From assembly GCF_018598185.1 (NCBI RefSeq), contig NZ_JAHESC010000003.1, forward strand, positions 1-64,000: a stretch of DNA of 64,000 nucleotides, written 5' to 3'. The translations under genes and the position numbers were made by a program. The stretch comes from Dawidia soli (GTDB taxonomy: Bacteria; Bacteroidota; Bacteroidia; Cytophagales; Cyclobacteriaceae). The notes beneath the pieces are model-generated. The model did not search any database and was not told the DNA's origin. It was given only the letters and a program-made list of their open reading frames with translations. Shown here piece after piece: positions 55,338-63,677 of the stretch; position 1 is the stretch's first letter, and every line of letters begins with the position of its first letter.

Positions 55338-55358
55338 CCCCGCCTGTTTTCGGCGGGG
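55338..55358 (+). promoter_or_regulatory. GC-rich hairpin between YCII and sigma genes
   Basis: CCCCGCC (55338-55344) pairs with GGCGGGG (55352-55358) around a 7-base loop, followed by only a short T-rich stretch. It ends 15 bases before the sigma start codon, so it could attenuate transcription or hide the sigma ribosome-binding site. Confidence 0.6.
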
Positions 55359-55373
55359 TTGTTCCTATTTTCC

Positions 55374-56615
55374 ATGATACAAAAACACGACGCCCTTAAA
55401 CAGCTTTTTCAACGCGAGTTCTCCAAAATGGTGGCCGTTATTGCTCGCCTGTATGGGTTGGAGCATATTGCCCTTGCCGAGGACATCGTGAGCGAAACAT
55501 TTCTGCAGGCCATGGAAAGCTGGGAACAGCGCGGCGTGCCCGAACATGCCACTGCCTGGCTATATGCCGTGGCGAAACAAAAGACGCTGTATCACTTTCG
55601 GCGCACAAAGATCCTGCAAGACAAGGTACTGCCTTTCGTTGCCGCCAGCGCGTCGACGAAGGCCGATGCCGTCGAACCTGACTTTTCACAGCAGGGCATT
55701 CGCGATAGCCAACTGCAAATGATGTTTGCCATCTGTACACCGGCCATTGCCAGCGAAGCTCAGATCGGCCTGGCGTTACGTATTTTATGCGGGTTTGGCA
55801 TAGATGAGATTGCGGAGGCATTTCTGTCTAACAAGGAAACGATCAATAAACGTTTGTTCCGTGCACGGGAGAAGTTACGCACGGAAGGCATTACCATGGA
55901 ATTCCCACCGGAGCACATGCTTGCGACGCGACTTGACAACGTACTCCATGTGTTATACCTGTTGTTCAACGAAGGGTATTACTCCACCACCCAGGATAAG
56001 ATTTTGCAGAAAGACATGTGCCTGGAAGCGATGCGGCTCTGCCTGCTCTTAACCGGGTACCCTCCTACCCGCACGCCGAAGACACACGCGTTGCTGGCAC
56101 TGATGTGTTTTCATGCATCGCGTTTCCACGCCCGTCAGGTGTCGCCTGACGATCTTCCCGTGCTCTACGAACAGCAGGATGAGCAACTGTGGGACCAGGC
56201 GCTGATCCATCAGGGGCATCACTTTTTGAACCTCTCCGCCGAAGGCAGCGACCTGAGCTCGTATCATCTGGAAGCACGCATTGCCTCCTGGCATTGTGTC
56301 AAAGAAGATACAACCGAAAAATGGGAGGAGATTCTGCAGCTGTATAACGATTTATTGTTCATCAACTATTCGCCCGGTGTTGCCCTCAACCGAACGTTTG
56401 CCTTGTATAAAGCGCGTGGCTGGCAGGTGGCGCTCGTGGAAGCAGAGAAGCTCAAATTGGAGAACCATTTTTATTTTCTCCTGCTGGGCGAATTATACCG
56501 GCACACCGACACCGGGCAGGCGTTAGTCCATTTCCGCAAGGCGCACACGCTGGCCAAGACGCAGGCCGAAAAGCGCGGTATCCAGGAGAAGATCGACGCC
56601 CTCGGTACTTTCTGA
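55374..56615 (+). CDS. ECF42-type RNA polymerase sigma factor with C-terminal DUF6596/TPR extension
   Basis: 413 aa from ATG at 55374. Sigma region 2 spans about residues 10-75 (YGLEHIALAEDIVSETFLQA, ATAWLYAVAKQKTLYHFRR), region 4 about 125-170 (LALRILCGFGIDEIAEAFLS, NKRLFRAREKLR). The long C-terminal extension (LYLLFNEGYYSTT, ALLALMCFHASRFHAR, EILQLYNDLLFINYSPGVALNR, FYFLLLGELYRHTDTGQAL) is the DUF6596/TPR tail typical of ECF42, which is needed for activity in studied cases and replaces an anti-sigma factor. It directs RNA polymerase to its own small regulon, usually including the YCII gene upstream. It is convergent with DUF1801; the stops are nearly adjacent. Confidence 0.93.
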   Translation: MIQKHDALKQLFQREFSKMVAVIARLYGLEHIALAEDIVSETFLQAMESWEQRGVPEHATAWLYAVAKQKTLYHFRRTKILQDKVLPFVAASASTKADAVEPDFSQQGIRDSQLQMMFAICTPAIASEAQIGLALRILCGFGIDEIAEAFLSNKETINKRLFRAREKLRTEGITMEFPPEHMLATRLDNVLHVLYLLFNEGYYSTTQDKILQKDMCLEAMRLCLLLTGYPPTRTPKTHALLALMCFHASRFHARQVSPDDLPVLYEQQDEQLWDQALIHQGHHFLNLSAEGSDLSSYHLEARIASWHCVKEDTTEKWEEILQLYNDLLFINYSPGVALNRTFALYKARGWQVALVEAEKLKLENHFYFLLLGELYRHTDTGQALVHFRKAHTLAKTQAEKRGIQEKIDALGTF

Positions 56616-56616
56616 G

Positions 56617-57012
56617 CTATTTTTTCTTTTTGACTTTTGCCTGTTCTTTCTCTTTTGCCTTGTCTTCGTTTTGCAGCGCACGGTATTTTACGATACGGCT
56701 GATGAGTGTGAGCGGCAACGGTTCGTCCAGGGGAAACTGTACCGACCCTTTACCGCCTTCATACCGGGCGAGCTCTTTCTTGAATTCTTCAATGCCCTGG
56801 GGTGCGGGATAAAAACCTATGTGGTTCTTATGGGCGGCGAAGTGTACCAGGTTGCCATGCAGGTAAAAGGTCGGGATGGCATAGCTGATCTTTTCTTCCG
56901 CCCGGGGCGCCGCTTTGTGGATCGTTTCGCGAACTTGCTTGAGCAGCTTCTGAATGGCCGGCGGAAACGCCGCGATGTACTCGTCGATGGTGGTTGCCTC
57001 TACGTTTTGCAT
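56617..57012 (-). CDS. DUF1801 (YdhG-like) protein
   Basis: 131 aa. Starts MQNVEATTIDEYIAAFPPAIQKLLKQV, then ISYAIPTFYLHGNLVHFAAHKNHIGFYP and EFKKELARYEGGKGSVQFPLDEPLPLTLI, the DUF1801 fold related to frataxin-like/YjbR domains. It ends in a Lys-rich tail (AKVKKKK). It is cytoplasmic. Function is unknown, with proposed intracellular iron- or stress-related roles that are not established. It lies 88 bases downstream of a membrane protein gene. Confidence 0.92.
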   Translation of the reverse strand: MQNVEATTIDEYIAAFPPAIQKLLKQVRETIHKAAPRAEEKISYAIPTFYLHGNLVHFAAHKNHIGFYPAPQGIEEFKKELARYEGGKGSVQFPLDEPLPLTLISRIVKYRALQNEDKAKEKEQAKVKKKK

Positions 57013-57100
57013 GATCGAAAAGGTTTATACCCAAATTTACAGGCATTTGTCGCCGCTGACGGAGGGCGATCGTGCCTTTGTGAGGGGGAAAAAGGGGCAT

Positions 57101-57808
57101 TTATGCTTTGCGCGTCAGCTGCCGGATGGCTGCCAGGTGTGAAAAGAGCACAATGGGCACGATACACGTGGGCAACCAGCTGTAGGGAAAATTCAGGATG
57201 GCCACGTTGGGCTGGTCAAAGGCAAATTGCTGCAGCGGCGACGGCACCGACAGTGCCGCGTTTATAACGATGTTGAGCAGCAGCCCGAGACATAAAACGT
57301 TCCAGGCTAGCAACACCGATCTGTTCAGACGGCCTTTTGTCACGCCGACATACGCCACGAGCGGCGCGGTGATCCCGGCGAGGATATCGAAGTTACGCCC
57401 TTCGAAGGTCATCAGCTGCGGAACGGCCTGATGCAGGTAGAGCCAGAACAGAACGATTTCGACGGGGATGCGCACAACGTGCACCCAGGTGAGCGCCGGC
57501 AGGGACAAGTTGTCGACAACCTGTCGCCCGGCTTTGGTGACGAATAACAGCACAATCGTTAACAGCGGCGGAAATACACCCAGCATGATAATGCGCGGGG
57601 GCATCGCAGTCGTGTCGGTGTTATAGACGCCCTTTAGGGTCAGAAAGGTTTGCAGGGCCAGCCAGACTACAAGGCAGATGATAATCACGTAATGCTGGGC
57701 TTTCTGGCTACCGGGATAATGTATGGTGCGACAGAACAGATAGATGGTAAGGATGGTTGTCAGGGCAAAGATCCAGGGAACGTAGGTGGGGATTTGTGGA
57801 AGGAACAT
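57101..57808 (-). CDS. Unrecognised integral membrane protein, about 7 TM
   Basis: 235 aa with about seven hydrophobic helices (VPWIFALTTILTIYLFC, YVIIICLVVWLALQTFL, IIMLGVFPPLLTIVLLFV, VVRIPVEIVLFWLYLHQ, ILAGITAPLVAYVGV, VLCLGLLLNIVINAALS, SWLPTCIVPIVLFSHLAAI). No known transporter motif is visible. It begins 12 bases after the DUF1330 stop, in one transcript with DUF1330 and the DNA methyltransferase. Function is unknown. Confidence 0.8.
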   Translation of the reverse strand: MFLPQIPTYVPWIFALTTILTIYLFCRTIHYPGSQKAQHYVIIICLVVWLALQTFLTLKGVYNTDTTAMPPRIIMLGVFPPLLTIVLLFVTKAGRQVVDNLSLPALTWVHVVRIPVEIVLFWLYLHQAVPQLMTFEGRNFDILAGITAPLVAYVGVTKGRLNRSVLLAWNVLCLGLLLNIVINAALSVPSPLQQFAFDQPNVAILNFPYSWLPTCIVPIVLFSHLAAIRQLTRKA

Positions 57809-57820
57809 AAAATAATGGTA

Positions 57821-58120
57821 TTACTGTATACCCTGCGCCTGGATGACCCGGCTTACCGAGGCTTGCTTTAAGTGCAAAACCTGCTCGCGGGTCTTGTCTT
57901 GTTTGAAGGCGTCAAGGTCCGCTTGGGTTGGGAAACTCACGAAATGGATCTCATACGGCAACCCGAGCGAACCACTGATGTAGGTCTCGGACGTAGGGCG
58001 GATGCGAAGGTGTAGGGTGCCGTTGTATTTCTCGATCAGCGGCATCGCGATGTCTTCAAATTGATGGAAGGCTTGCTCCTGGCCTTCATGCAGGTAGACG
58101 AGTTGGGTGATGTAAATCAT
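57821..58120 (-). CDS. DUF1330 protein translationally coupled to the methyltransferase
   Basis: 99 aa, ferredoxin-like alpha/beta barrel pattern (MIYITQLVYLHEGQEQAFHQFED, LPYEIHFVSFPTQADLDAFKQD). Its ATG overlaps the TGA of the upstream methyltransferase by four bases (58117-58120), the classic arrangement for coupled translation. It is cytoplasmic; the exact role is unknown. It is not recognisable as a restriction enzyme. Confidence 0.88.
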   Translation of the reverse strand: MIYITQLVYLHEGQEQAFHQFEDIAMPLIEKYNGTLHLRIRPTSETYISGSLGLPYEIHFVSFPTQADLDAFKQDKTREQVLHLKQASVSRVIQAQGIQ

Positions 58121-59295
58121 GGGCCATACGATTCAAGCGTGAAGTTGTATTGGATCCCGTCGATGTCTTTGCCTTCGCGCAGGTTGGCGAGGCGCCGGGT
58201 AATGATTTCGATGGCTTCGGCACCGCTGTCGCCGGTGATGCAGGAGCGTTTCATTTTAATGGCCCGGGCGAGCGTGGTGCCGCTGCCGCCGTAGAAGTCG
58301 CCGACGAGGTCGTTTTCCCGGGTGGTGATCGACAGGATATATTCGAGCAACTGCTCCGGTTTTTTGGAGTCTTTGAAGTCGATGCCCGCTCCGCCTTCTT
58401 TGTAGATGTTCGGAACGATCTCCGTAAAATCGAGGTCGTTGGTGGGCAGCACGGGGCGACCCGCAGTAAGGGTCGATTGAAAGTATACGCCGCTGCTGCG
58501 CTTGGCCGTTTGTGTCTGGAACCAGCGGTATCCCAGGCCTTCATTTTCCAACCCCGGTACGCGCACAAGCAGGTTGTCGCCCAGCGGGCGTAAGTAGCTT
58601 TCGAAAAATTCTCCCGACCAGTTTGCCGTGGCCAGCTTTCCGGCGATGATATACCGGCGCAGGTTGTGCGCTGCGGGCGCTTCGCGGTGTATCTTATATT
58701 GACCCGGTCGGTATATCTCCACTTCCTTGCCCTGAATGATCCGTCGCTCGGGTTGGTCCGTCAGGGTCTCGATGCGATGGTCAAACTTTTCGAGGCGGGG
58801 ATGTTTCTGGTCGGTATAAAAGCGGGTCTGTTTGTCTTTGCGGTAAAACAGCAAATACTCATAAACGTCGTGATAGGTGGCATTGATCATCAGCTGCCGT
58901 TCGCTATGCCGGATCTTGACAGGAAACAGACCGATAAAACATTCGGAGCCGAACACCGTGTCGCAGATGTGTTTGAGATTAAACAGCTCCATCTGGTTGA
59001 TCGACAGCGCGAGGAATCCCTGCCGGCGGAGCAATTTATAGGTATTGCTTACCACCTCGTGGAGCTGCTCCGACCAGCGGGCGGACCGGTCACGGTAGTG
59101 TTTTCGCGAACCGCGTGACCGCCTGGTGTTATAGGGCGGGTCGAGGTAAATAAGTTGAAACGCCTCCGGGTAGTCGGCTATCAGGTGGTGTGTCAGGCTG
59201 GCGGCTTCCCGCTGGAAAAGTTTGTAGCGGTTCCCTTCAGTCGGTGGCGCCTCCCGGACTGCCGATCGTTGCTCCTGTATAACGTTGTCAATCAC
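58117..59295 (-). CDS. Site-specific adenine/cytosine-N4 DNA methyltransferase, orphan
   Basis: 392 aa. The catalytic motif IV LDPPYN (residues 51-56) comes before the AdoMet motif I DFYGGSGTT (333-341), the beta-class order, as in type III Mod subunits and solitary methyltransferases. Between them is a long central part that probably holds target recognition (QYKIHREAPAAHNLRRYI, DFTEIVPNIYKEGGAGIDFKDSKKP). It methylates the exocyclic amino group of A or C in a specific site. No restriction endonuclease lies within the window next to it, so it is an orphan here. Confidence 0.92.
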   Translation of the reverse strand: MIDNVIQEQRSAVREAPPTEGNRYKLFQREAASLTHHLIADYPEAFQLIYLDPPYNTRRSRGSRKHYRDRSARWSEQLHEVVSNTYKLLRRQGFLALSINQMELFNLKHICDTVFGSECFIGLFPVKIRHSERQLMINATYHDVYEYLLFYRKDKQTRFYTDQKHPRLEKFDHRIETLTDQPERRIIQGKEVEIYRPGQYKIHREAPAAHNLRRYIIAGKLATANWSGEFFESYLRPLGDNLLVRVPGLENEGLGYRWFQTQTAKRSSGVYFQSTLTAGRPVLPTNDLDFTEIVPNIYKEGGAGIDFKDSKKPEQLLEYILSITTRENDLVGDFYGGSGTTLARAIKMKRSCITGDSGAEAIEIITRRLANLREGKDIDGIQYNFTLESYGP

Positions 59296-59391
59296 GACTG
59301 CTATTGCTGGTTGAGGTGATTGACGAAATTAACAGTTTATTTGTTACCGACAAGCTTTTGCTCAGCCTGTCCGTGGAAGCGACGGTTTGTG

Positions 59392-61791
59392 TTACTCGTC
59401 GCGCAGCGTGTCGACAGGGTTTATACGGGCCAGGTGCCAGGCTTTGTACCCGACGGTCAGCCAGGCGATGAGCAATAGCAAACCGATACCGACCCCATAG
59501 GTCACGATGTTCGCCGCCTGGTAATATTTCCAGATCGCGCGCATGATGACGTTGGTCCACGTGGCGCTTGCCAGGCCGCCCAGCAGGGAGGCGACGAGTA
59601 AAATTATAGCGAACTCGGTATTTACCATGCGGCTGATGGACATTGTCGAGGCGCCCAGGATCTTACGGATGCCCAGCTCCTTGGTGCGCTTGATGATGTT
59701 GAGCGACAGCAGTGTAAACAGGCCGGTGGCGGAAAGAAGCATGGCGACAATGCCCAGGAACGCATACGAGTACATAATGCTGACATTCAGCCGGTCGACT
59801 TGCTGCAGGGACGACACAAGCATACGGCCGGGGTAAAGCCGGTGGGGGAATACTTCATTCCACTGGCCGGCCAGGTAGGTGTTAACCTTCGCTACACTGC
59901 CGGCGCCGGCACTGACAACAAGTTGTTTATAGTCATCGGCTTTTACGTATCGGATCATCATCGGTTCCATTTCGTGCCACAGGCCGTGCGTGTATACATC
60001 TTTCACCACACCGACGACCGTCAGGCGAATGGTGTCGCGCCAGAGGATCTCCTTGCCGATGGGATCCGTCCATTTAAACCGGTCAGCGAATTTACGCGTG
60101 ATGATAACGGACTCTTTCAGGTCTGTTTGCGAGTCTTTGCGGAAGTCACGCCCCTCCTCCAGCTTCACGTCCATGGCTTGCAGGTAATTGTCGCCTACTT
60201 CGATGATGTCGGCTTCTATGGGAAGCGTTTCATGGCGAACCGGCTCGTGCGTGTGTTCGGAGAAGATGCCGGTCCTCGCGCCCGCTATCGCCAGGATGTC
60301 TGGGTTTCCCTGCAGCGCATTGCGGTAGGTCTCAAATTCCGACTGGTCATTTACCGGAACCACGATGGCACCGCGCACGTCAAAGCCCAGGTCGTAGGCG
60401 CGCTGATACTGCGCGTTTTGCATGAACGCCACCGCGCTGATGACGGCAATGAGTGAAATGGTGAACTGCAGGCCCAGCAAGGTGCGTGTGAAATAGTTCG
60501 TGCCGGCAAACCGTAGCTTCCCCTTCAGGATCGTGACGGGCTCGAAGCGGCTGATATAAAATGCCGGATAGCTTCCGGCGACGATGCCGGTTGTCAGCAA
60601 GATAGAAACCAGAAAACCAATAAACGCCGGGTTTTGCAGGTAGTGGTTGGTCAGGTGAATGTTGTTATCGGTCATGATGTTCCATCCCTCGATCAACATA
60701 TCCGTTATGCCCAGGGAAAGCATCAACGCAAGGAAGCATATGCAGGTGGTCTCGCCGATAAATTGTACGATCAGCTGTATGCGTAAGCTGCCCATCACTT
60801 TCCGCAATCCGATCTCTTTCAGGCGGCCGGTGGAAATAGCGATCGCAGTATTGGTCAGGTTAAAGCAAGCAATGAGCAGGATCAGGATCGCCATGATCAC
60901 GGACCCTATGATCGCGGCGAGGGGCGGCGCAGCCCAGGTAGCGGCACGAACCTGTTCGTCGCGGTCGTCGTAGGCCAGCGTTGCGAAGGGATCGAGTACA
61001 AATTCGTGGATCCGAAAGTCTTCGCGTACGCGGTTATTGTTTTCCGTATAGGGTTGCAGCTGTTTTTGTACGCCGGCGACGCGGCCCGGGTCTGTGATCT
61101 GTACATAGAGGGTGGTTTCGTAGCGCCAATCATCGGCCCGAATGTCTTTGTACTCGTCGCGGAAGCTTTCTGCATTCATGTAGGCAGAGCCGTCGCGGCG
61201 GTGAAAGCTGGAGTTGGCGGCAGGCTCGCGAAAGATGCCCGAGATCTTTACTTCTTTGAGCTCGCCGCCGTAGACCTGCGTGATAGTCTTACCAAAGGCT
61301 TCCGACGGTGTACGGAACAATCGCACGGCCATGGACTCGCTGATAAAAACGCTGGCCTTGTCGCGTAAATCGGCAGGATGGCCCGCGATAAAGTCGAAGG
61401 AGAACATTTCAAAGAAGGCAGGATCGACGTAGGCAAGGTTTGCCGCAAAGAGGTCATTGTCACGTTTGAAGTTAGAGCCCGAGTATAAATAGCGTGTGGT
61501 GCGGCTGACATCGGGTATTGTTTTATCGATCACGTCGCCCAGCGGCAGCGGGGCATACCCCACCCGCGTGAGCTCGTTTTCGAAAGTCTGGACGGAGCTG
61601 ACGCGGTAGATGCTTGTCCGATCCCGATGTATGGCATCAAAGGTGGTGTCGTATTCGAGAGCGAGGAAGGATATAATGCAACAAGCGAGGGCTATACTCA
61701 AGCCGCAGACGTTGATGATGATGAATACTTTGTTCTTCATCATGCTGCGGAGGGTTATGAGGAGGTAGGTTTTTATCATGTAGGTGGCCAT
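59392..61791 (-). CDS. FtsX/MacB-type ABC transporter permease
   Basis: 799 aa; an alternative start at M5 (61779) is possible. The N-terminus lacks the prefix domain found in the other permease: MIKTYLLITLRSMMKNKVFIIINVCGLSIALACCIISFLAL. A MacB-like periplasmic core follows, then three helices (SVIMAILILLIACFNLTNTAIAIS), the signature RLKEIGLRKVMGSLR, and in the second half RTKELGIRKILGASTMSISRMVN and a final WTVGYKAWHLARINPVDTLRDE. No ATPase gene is adjacent. Cargo is unknown. Confidence 0.92.
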   Translation of the reverse strand: MATYMIKTYLLITLRSMMKNKVFIIINVCGLSIALACCIISFLALEYDTTFDAIHRDRTSIYRVSSVQTFENELTRVGYAPLPLGDVIDKTIPDVSRTTRYLYSGSNFKRDNDLFAANLAYVDPAFFEMFSFDFIAGHPADLRDKASVFISESMAVRLFRTPSEAFGKTITQVYGGELKEVKISGIFREPAANSSFHRRDGSAYMNAESFRDEYKDIRADDWRYETTLYVQITDPGRVAGVQKQLQPYTENNNRVREDFRIHEFVLDPFATLAYDDRDEQVRAATWAAPPLAAIIGSVIMAILILLIACFNLTNTAIAISTGRLKEIGLRKVMGSLRIQLIVQFIGETTCICFLALMLSLGITDMLIEGWNIMTDNNIHLTNHYLQNPAFIGFLVSILLTTGIVAGSYPAFYISRFEPVTILKGKLRFAGTNYFTRTLLGLQFTISLIAVISAVAFMQNAQYQRAYDLGFDVRGAIVVPVNDQSEFETYRNALQGNPDILAIAGARTGIFSEHTHEPVRHETLPIEADIIEVGDNYLQAMDVKLEEGRDFRKDSQTDLKESVIITRKFADRFKWTDPIGKEILWRDTIRLTVVGVVKDVYTHGLWHEMEPMMIRYVKADDYKQLVVSAGAGSVAKVNTYLAGQWNEVFPHRLYPGRMLVSSLQQVDRLNVSIMYSYAFLGIVAMLLSATGLFTLLSLNIIKRTKELGIRKILGASTMSISRMVNTEFAIILLVASLLGGLASATWTNVIMRAIWKYYQAANIVTYGVGIGLLLLIAWLTVGYKAWHLARINPVDTLRDE

Positions 61792-61857
61792 GACAACAAA
61801 TATGCCAGTGGACCAATGGCTAATTTAACCAGATTTATCCGCTTTTGCTTACGCAGC

Positions 61858-61893
61858 TTGTTCGGTGGCGAACGGGGTTGTTCGTCGGTGAAC
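61858..61893. promoter_or_regulatory. Two copies of TTGTTC-N6-GAAC, 20 bases apart
   Basis: Copy 1: TTGTTC 61858-61863, six bases, GAAC 61870-61873. Copy 2: TTGTTC 61878-61883, six bases, GAAC 61890-61893. Both are followed by GGG. They lie in the 152-base gap between the permease (start 61791) and the esterase (start 61944) and could serve either. The same core is at 51579-51594 before the other permease. Confidence 0.5.
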
Positions 61894-61943
61894 GGGAAAA
61901 ATAAATTCGTACTTTATAGCACTACACGTCTAATTCCATTCCT

Positions 61944-62981
61944 ATGTACGCTATGATCACCCGCCCGCTTTCCAACGTCCTTTTTGTGTTTACCGTCTTC
62001 ATGTCCCTGGCCTTTTCCGTACAGGGGCAGGGCCTCCGCCGGCCGTATGCCGGTTATCGCGAGCATCGGCACGAGGGACTGCGGTATGGTCTTTTCATGC
62101 CGGCGGGGTACGACGCTTCGAAGCCTTATCCGCTGGTGGTATACCTGCATGGCGCGAACGACACGCTTTCGCGTGAATTAACATTGTATCGCGCGCCGGT
62201 CCAGCGTGAGCATCCGTGTTTCATACTGACTCCTAAAAGTTTGAATCCCAACGTAGGATGGGGCGATGCCTGGCACGATGCGCACAGCCCGGATATGGTG
62301 AAGGTATTGGCCGTTGTCGATTCCCTTGTGCGTGTTTATCCGATCGACAAGAACCGGCTATACCTCTATGGTATCTCCATGGGCGGGTTTGGAACCTTCT
62401 CTGTCTTGTCTAAAGAGCCCGGCAAGTTTGCCGCGGGGTATGCCGTTTGCGGCGGTGCGAGTGTGGAGGCGGCCCCACGTCTTTTACAAACGCCGCTTTG
62501 GATCTTTCATGGCACCGACGATGACATTGTGCTGGTGCGTTACTCGCGCGACGTATACCACGCGATGATCAAGCTCGGGGGTAACTATGTGCGCTATACC
62601 GAATACCCGGGCGTGAAGCACAACAGCTGGGAAAATGTAGCCCGGGAGAAGAGCTTGCTGAAATGGCTCTTTCTACAGGAGAAGGGCCGTACGCACGGCA
62701 TCCCCGACGCGGTTCAGAAACTTACCGGTACTTCAACGGCTGCCGGCGTTCAACTGGATTGGCGCGCCAACACGGCGGCTGTGCCGGTGGATAAGGACGT
62801 GTGGTTTTATCGCGTGTTTCGCGACGGCGCGCAGATCGACGAAGTGGCCGGCGATGCCACGCGGTACCTGGACACAAAAGCGACTGCCGGACAAAAGCAT
62901 ACCTATCATGTTATAGCCGTCAATTATTTCTTTCAACCCTCGGCGGCGTCGTTGCCCGTAACGGTTGGGAGGTCCAACTGA
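61944..62981 (+). CDS. Exported alpha/beta-hydrolase (esterase/phospholipase-type) with C-terminal Fn3-like part
   Basis: 345 aa, signal peptide ending SVQGQ (a start at M4 is also possible). An alpha/beta-hydrolase: YPLVVYLHGANDTL (oxyanion region), nucleophile Ser145 in YGISMGGFG, Asp in HGTDDDIVL and the catalytic His in GVKHNSWENV. The last 80 residues are a beta-rich domain (VQLDWRANTAAVP, YRVFRDGAQIDEVAGDATRYLDTKATAGQK) resembling fibronectin type III. The substrate may be an acyl ester on a glycan or a lipid; the type resembles phospholipase/carboxylesterase and PHB-type esterases. It is divergent from the permease gene. Confidence 0.9.
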   Translation: MYAMITRPLSNVLFVFTVFMSLAFSVQGQGLRRPYAGYREHRHEGLRYGLFMPAGYDASKPYPLVVYLHGANDTLSRELTLYRAPVQREHPCFILTPKSLNPNVGWGDAWHDAHSPDMVKVLAVVDSLVRVYPIDKNRLYLYGISMGGFGTFSVLSKEPGKFAAGYAVCGGASVEAAPRLLQTPLWIFHGTDDDIVLVRYSRDVYHAMIKLGGNYVRYTEYPGVKHNSWENVAREKSLLKWLFLQEKGRTHGIPDAVQKLTGTSTAAGVQLDWRANTAAVPVDKDVWFYRVFRDGAQIDEVAGDATRYLDTKATAGQKHTYHVIAVNYFFQPSAASLPVTVGRSN

Positions 62982-63014
62982 TTTTCCGTAAACTAGCGGC
63001 CACATTGACATGAT

Positions 63015-63674
63015 ATGTCCTTTCAGATCGACGTACGGCAACACCTTCTTTATGAAGACGAGCACATCCTGGTGTTGTATAAACCCGCAGGCCTGATGGT
63101 GGAGCCCGACCGTAACGGCCACCCCAACCTGTTACACCAGGTACGTCGTTATCTAAAAAGCCTTGTTCCGAAAGGCGAACCGGTCTATGCACAGCACCTT
63201 CACCGGTTGGACCGCCCCGTGAGCGGCATCGTGCTTTTTGCCAGGCGACGGGAGGTGCTGCATACGCTCAGCGATCAGTTCGCGCAGCGCACGGTGAAGA
63301 AATATTATCAGGCGCTGACCTCACACGCACCCACAGAACCTGCGGGTACGCTGGTGCACTGGCACCGAAAGGAAAAGAAAAAAGCGGTGATCGAAAATGT
63401 CGAAGCTCCGGGAATGGAACCGGTACGGCTCGACTATTCGGTGAAGCCGTATGGCGATGATCGCTTCTTGTGGGACATCACGCTGCACACCGGCAAGTTT
63501 CACCAGATCCGTGCGCAGCTGGCGCATGTCGGCTGCCCTATTATCGGCGACAGCCTCTATGGCGCTGCGCTTGCCTTTAAGCCCGATGCTATCGCGTTAC
63601 ACGCCTGTCGGCTACAATTCACACATCCTGTTACGGGCCTGGCATCGCTCGTCGACTCGCCGCATCCATTTTGA
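63015..63674 (+). CDS. RluA-family pseudouridine synthase
   Basis: 219 aa. The signature HRLDRPVSGIVLFA contains the catalytic Asp66. Also present are LYKPAGLMVEPDRNG, KKYYQALTS, LWDITLHTGKFHQIRAQLAHVGCPIIGD and ALHACRLQFTHP. The enzyme converts specific uridines in rRNA or tRNA to pseudouridine. No S4 domain is attached, as in RluA or TruC. The RNA target is not identifiable. It is 33 bases downstream of the esterase in the same direction. Confidence 0.93.
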   Translation: MSFQIDVRQHLLYEDEHILVLYKPAGLMVEPDRNGHPNLLHQVRRYLKSLVPKGEPVYAQHLHRLDRPVSGIVLFARRREVLHTLSDQFAQRTVKKYYQALTSHAPTEPAGTLVHWHRKEKKKAVIENVEAPGMEPVRLDYSVKPYGDDRFLWDITLHTGKFHQIRAQLAHVGCPIIGDSLYGAALAFKPDAIALHACRLQFTHPVTGLASLVDSPHPF

Positions 63675-63677
63675 TCA

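Noticed and set aside
58117-59295. Considered as the Mod subunit of a type III restriction system
   Set aside because: Although the motif order fits, no Res helicase-nuclease gene is adjacent on either side.
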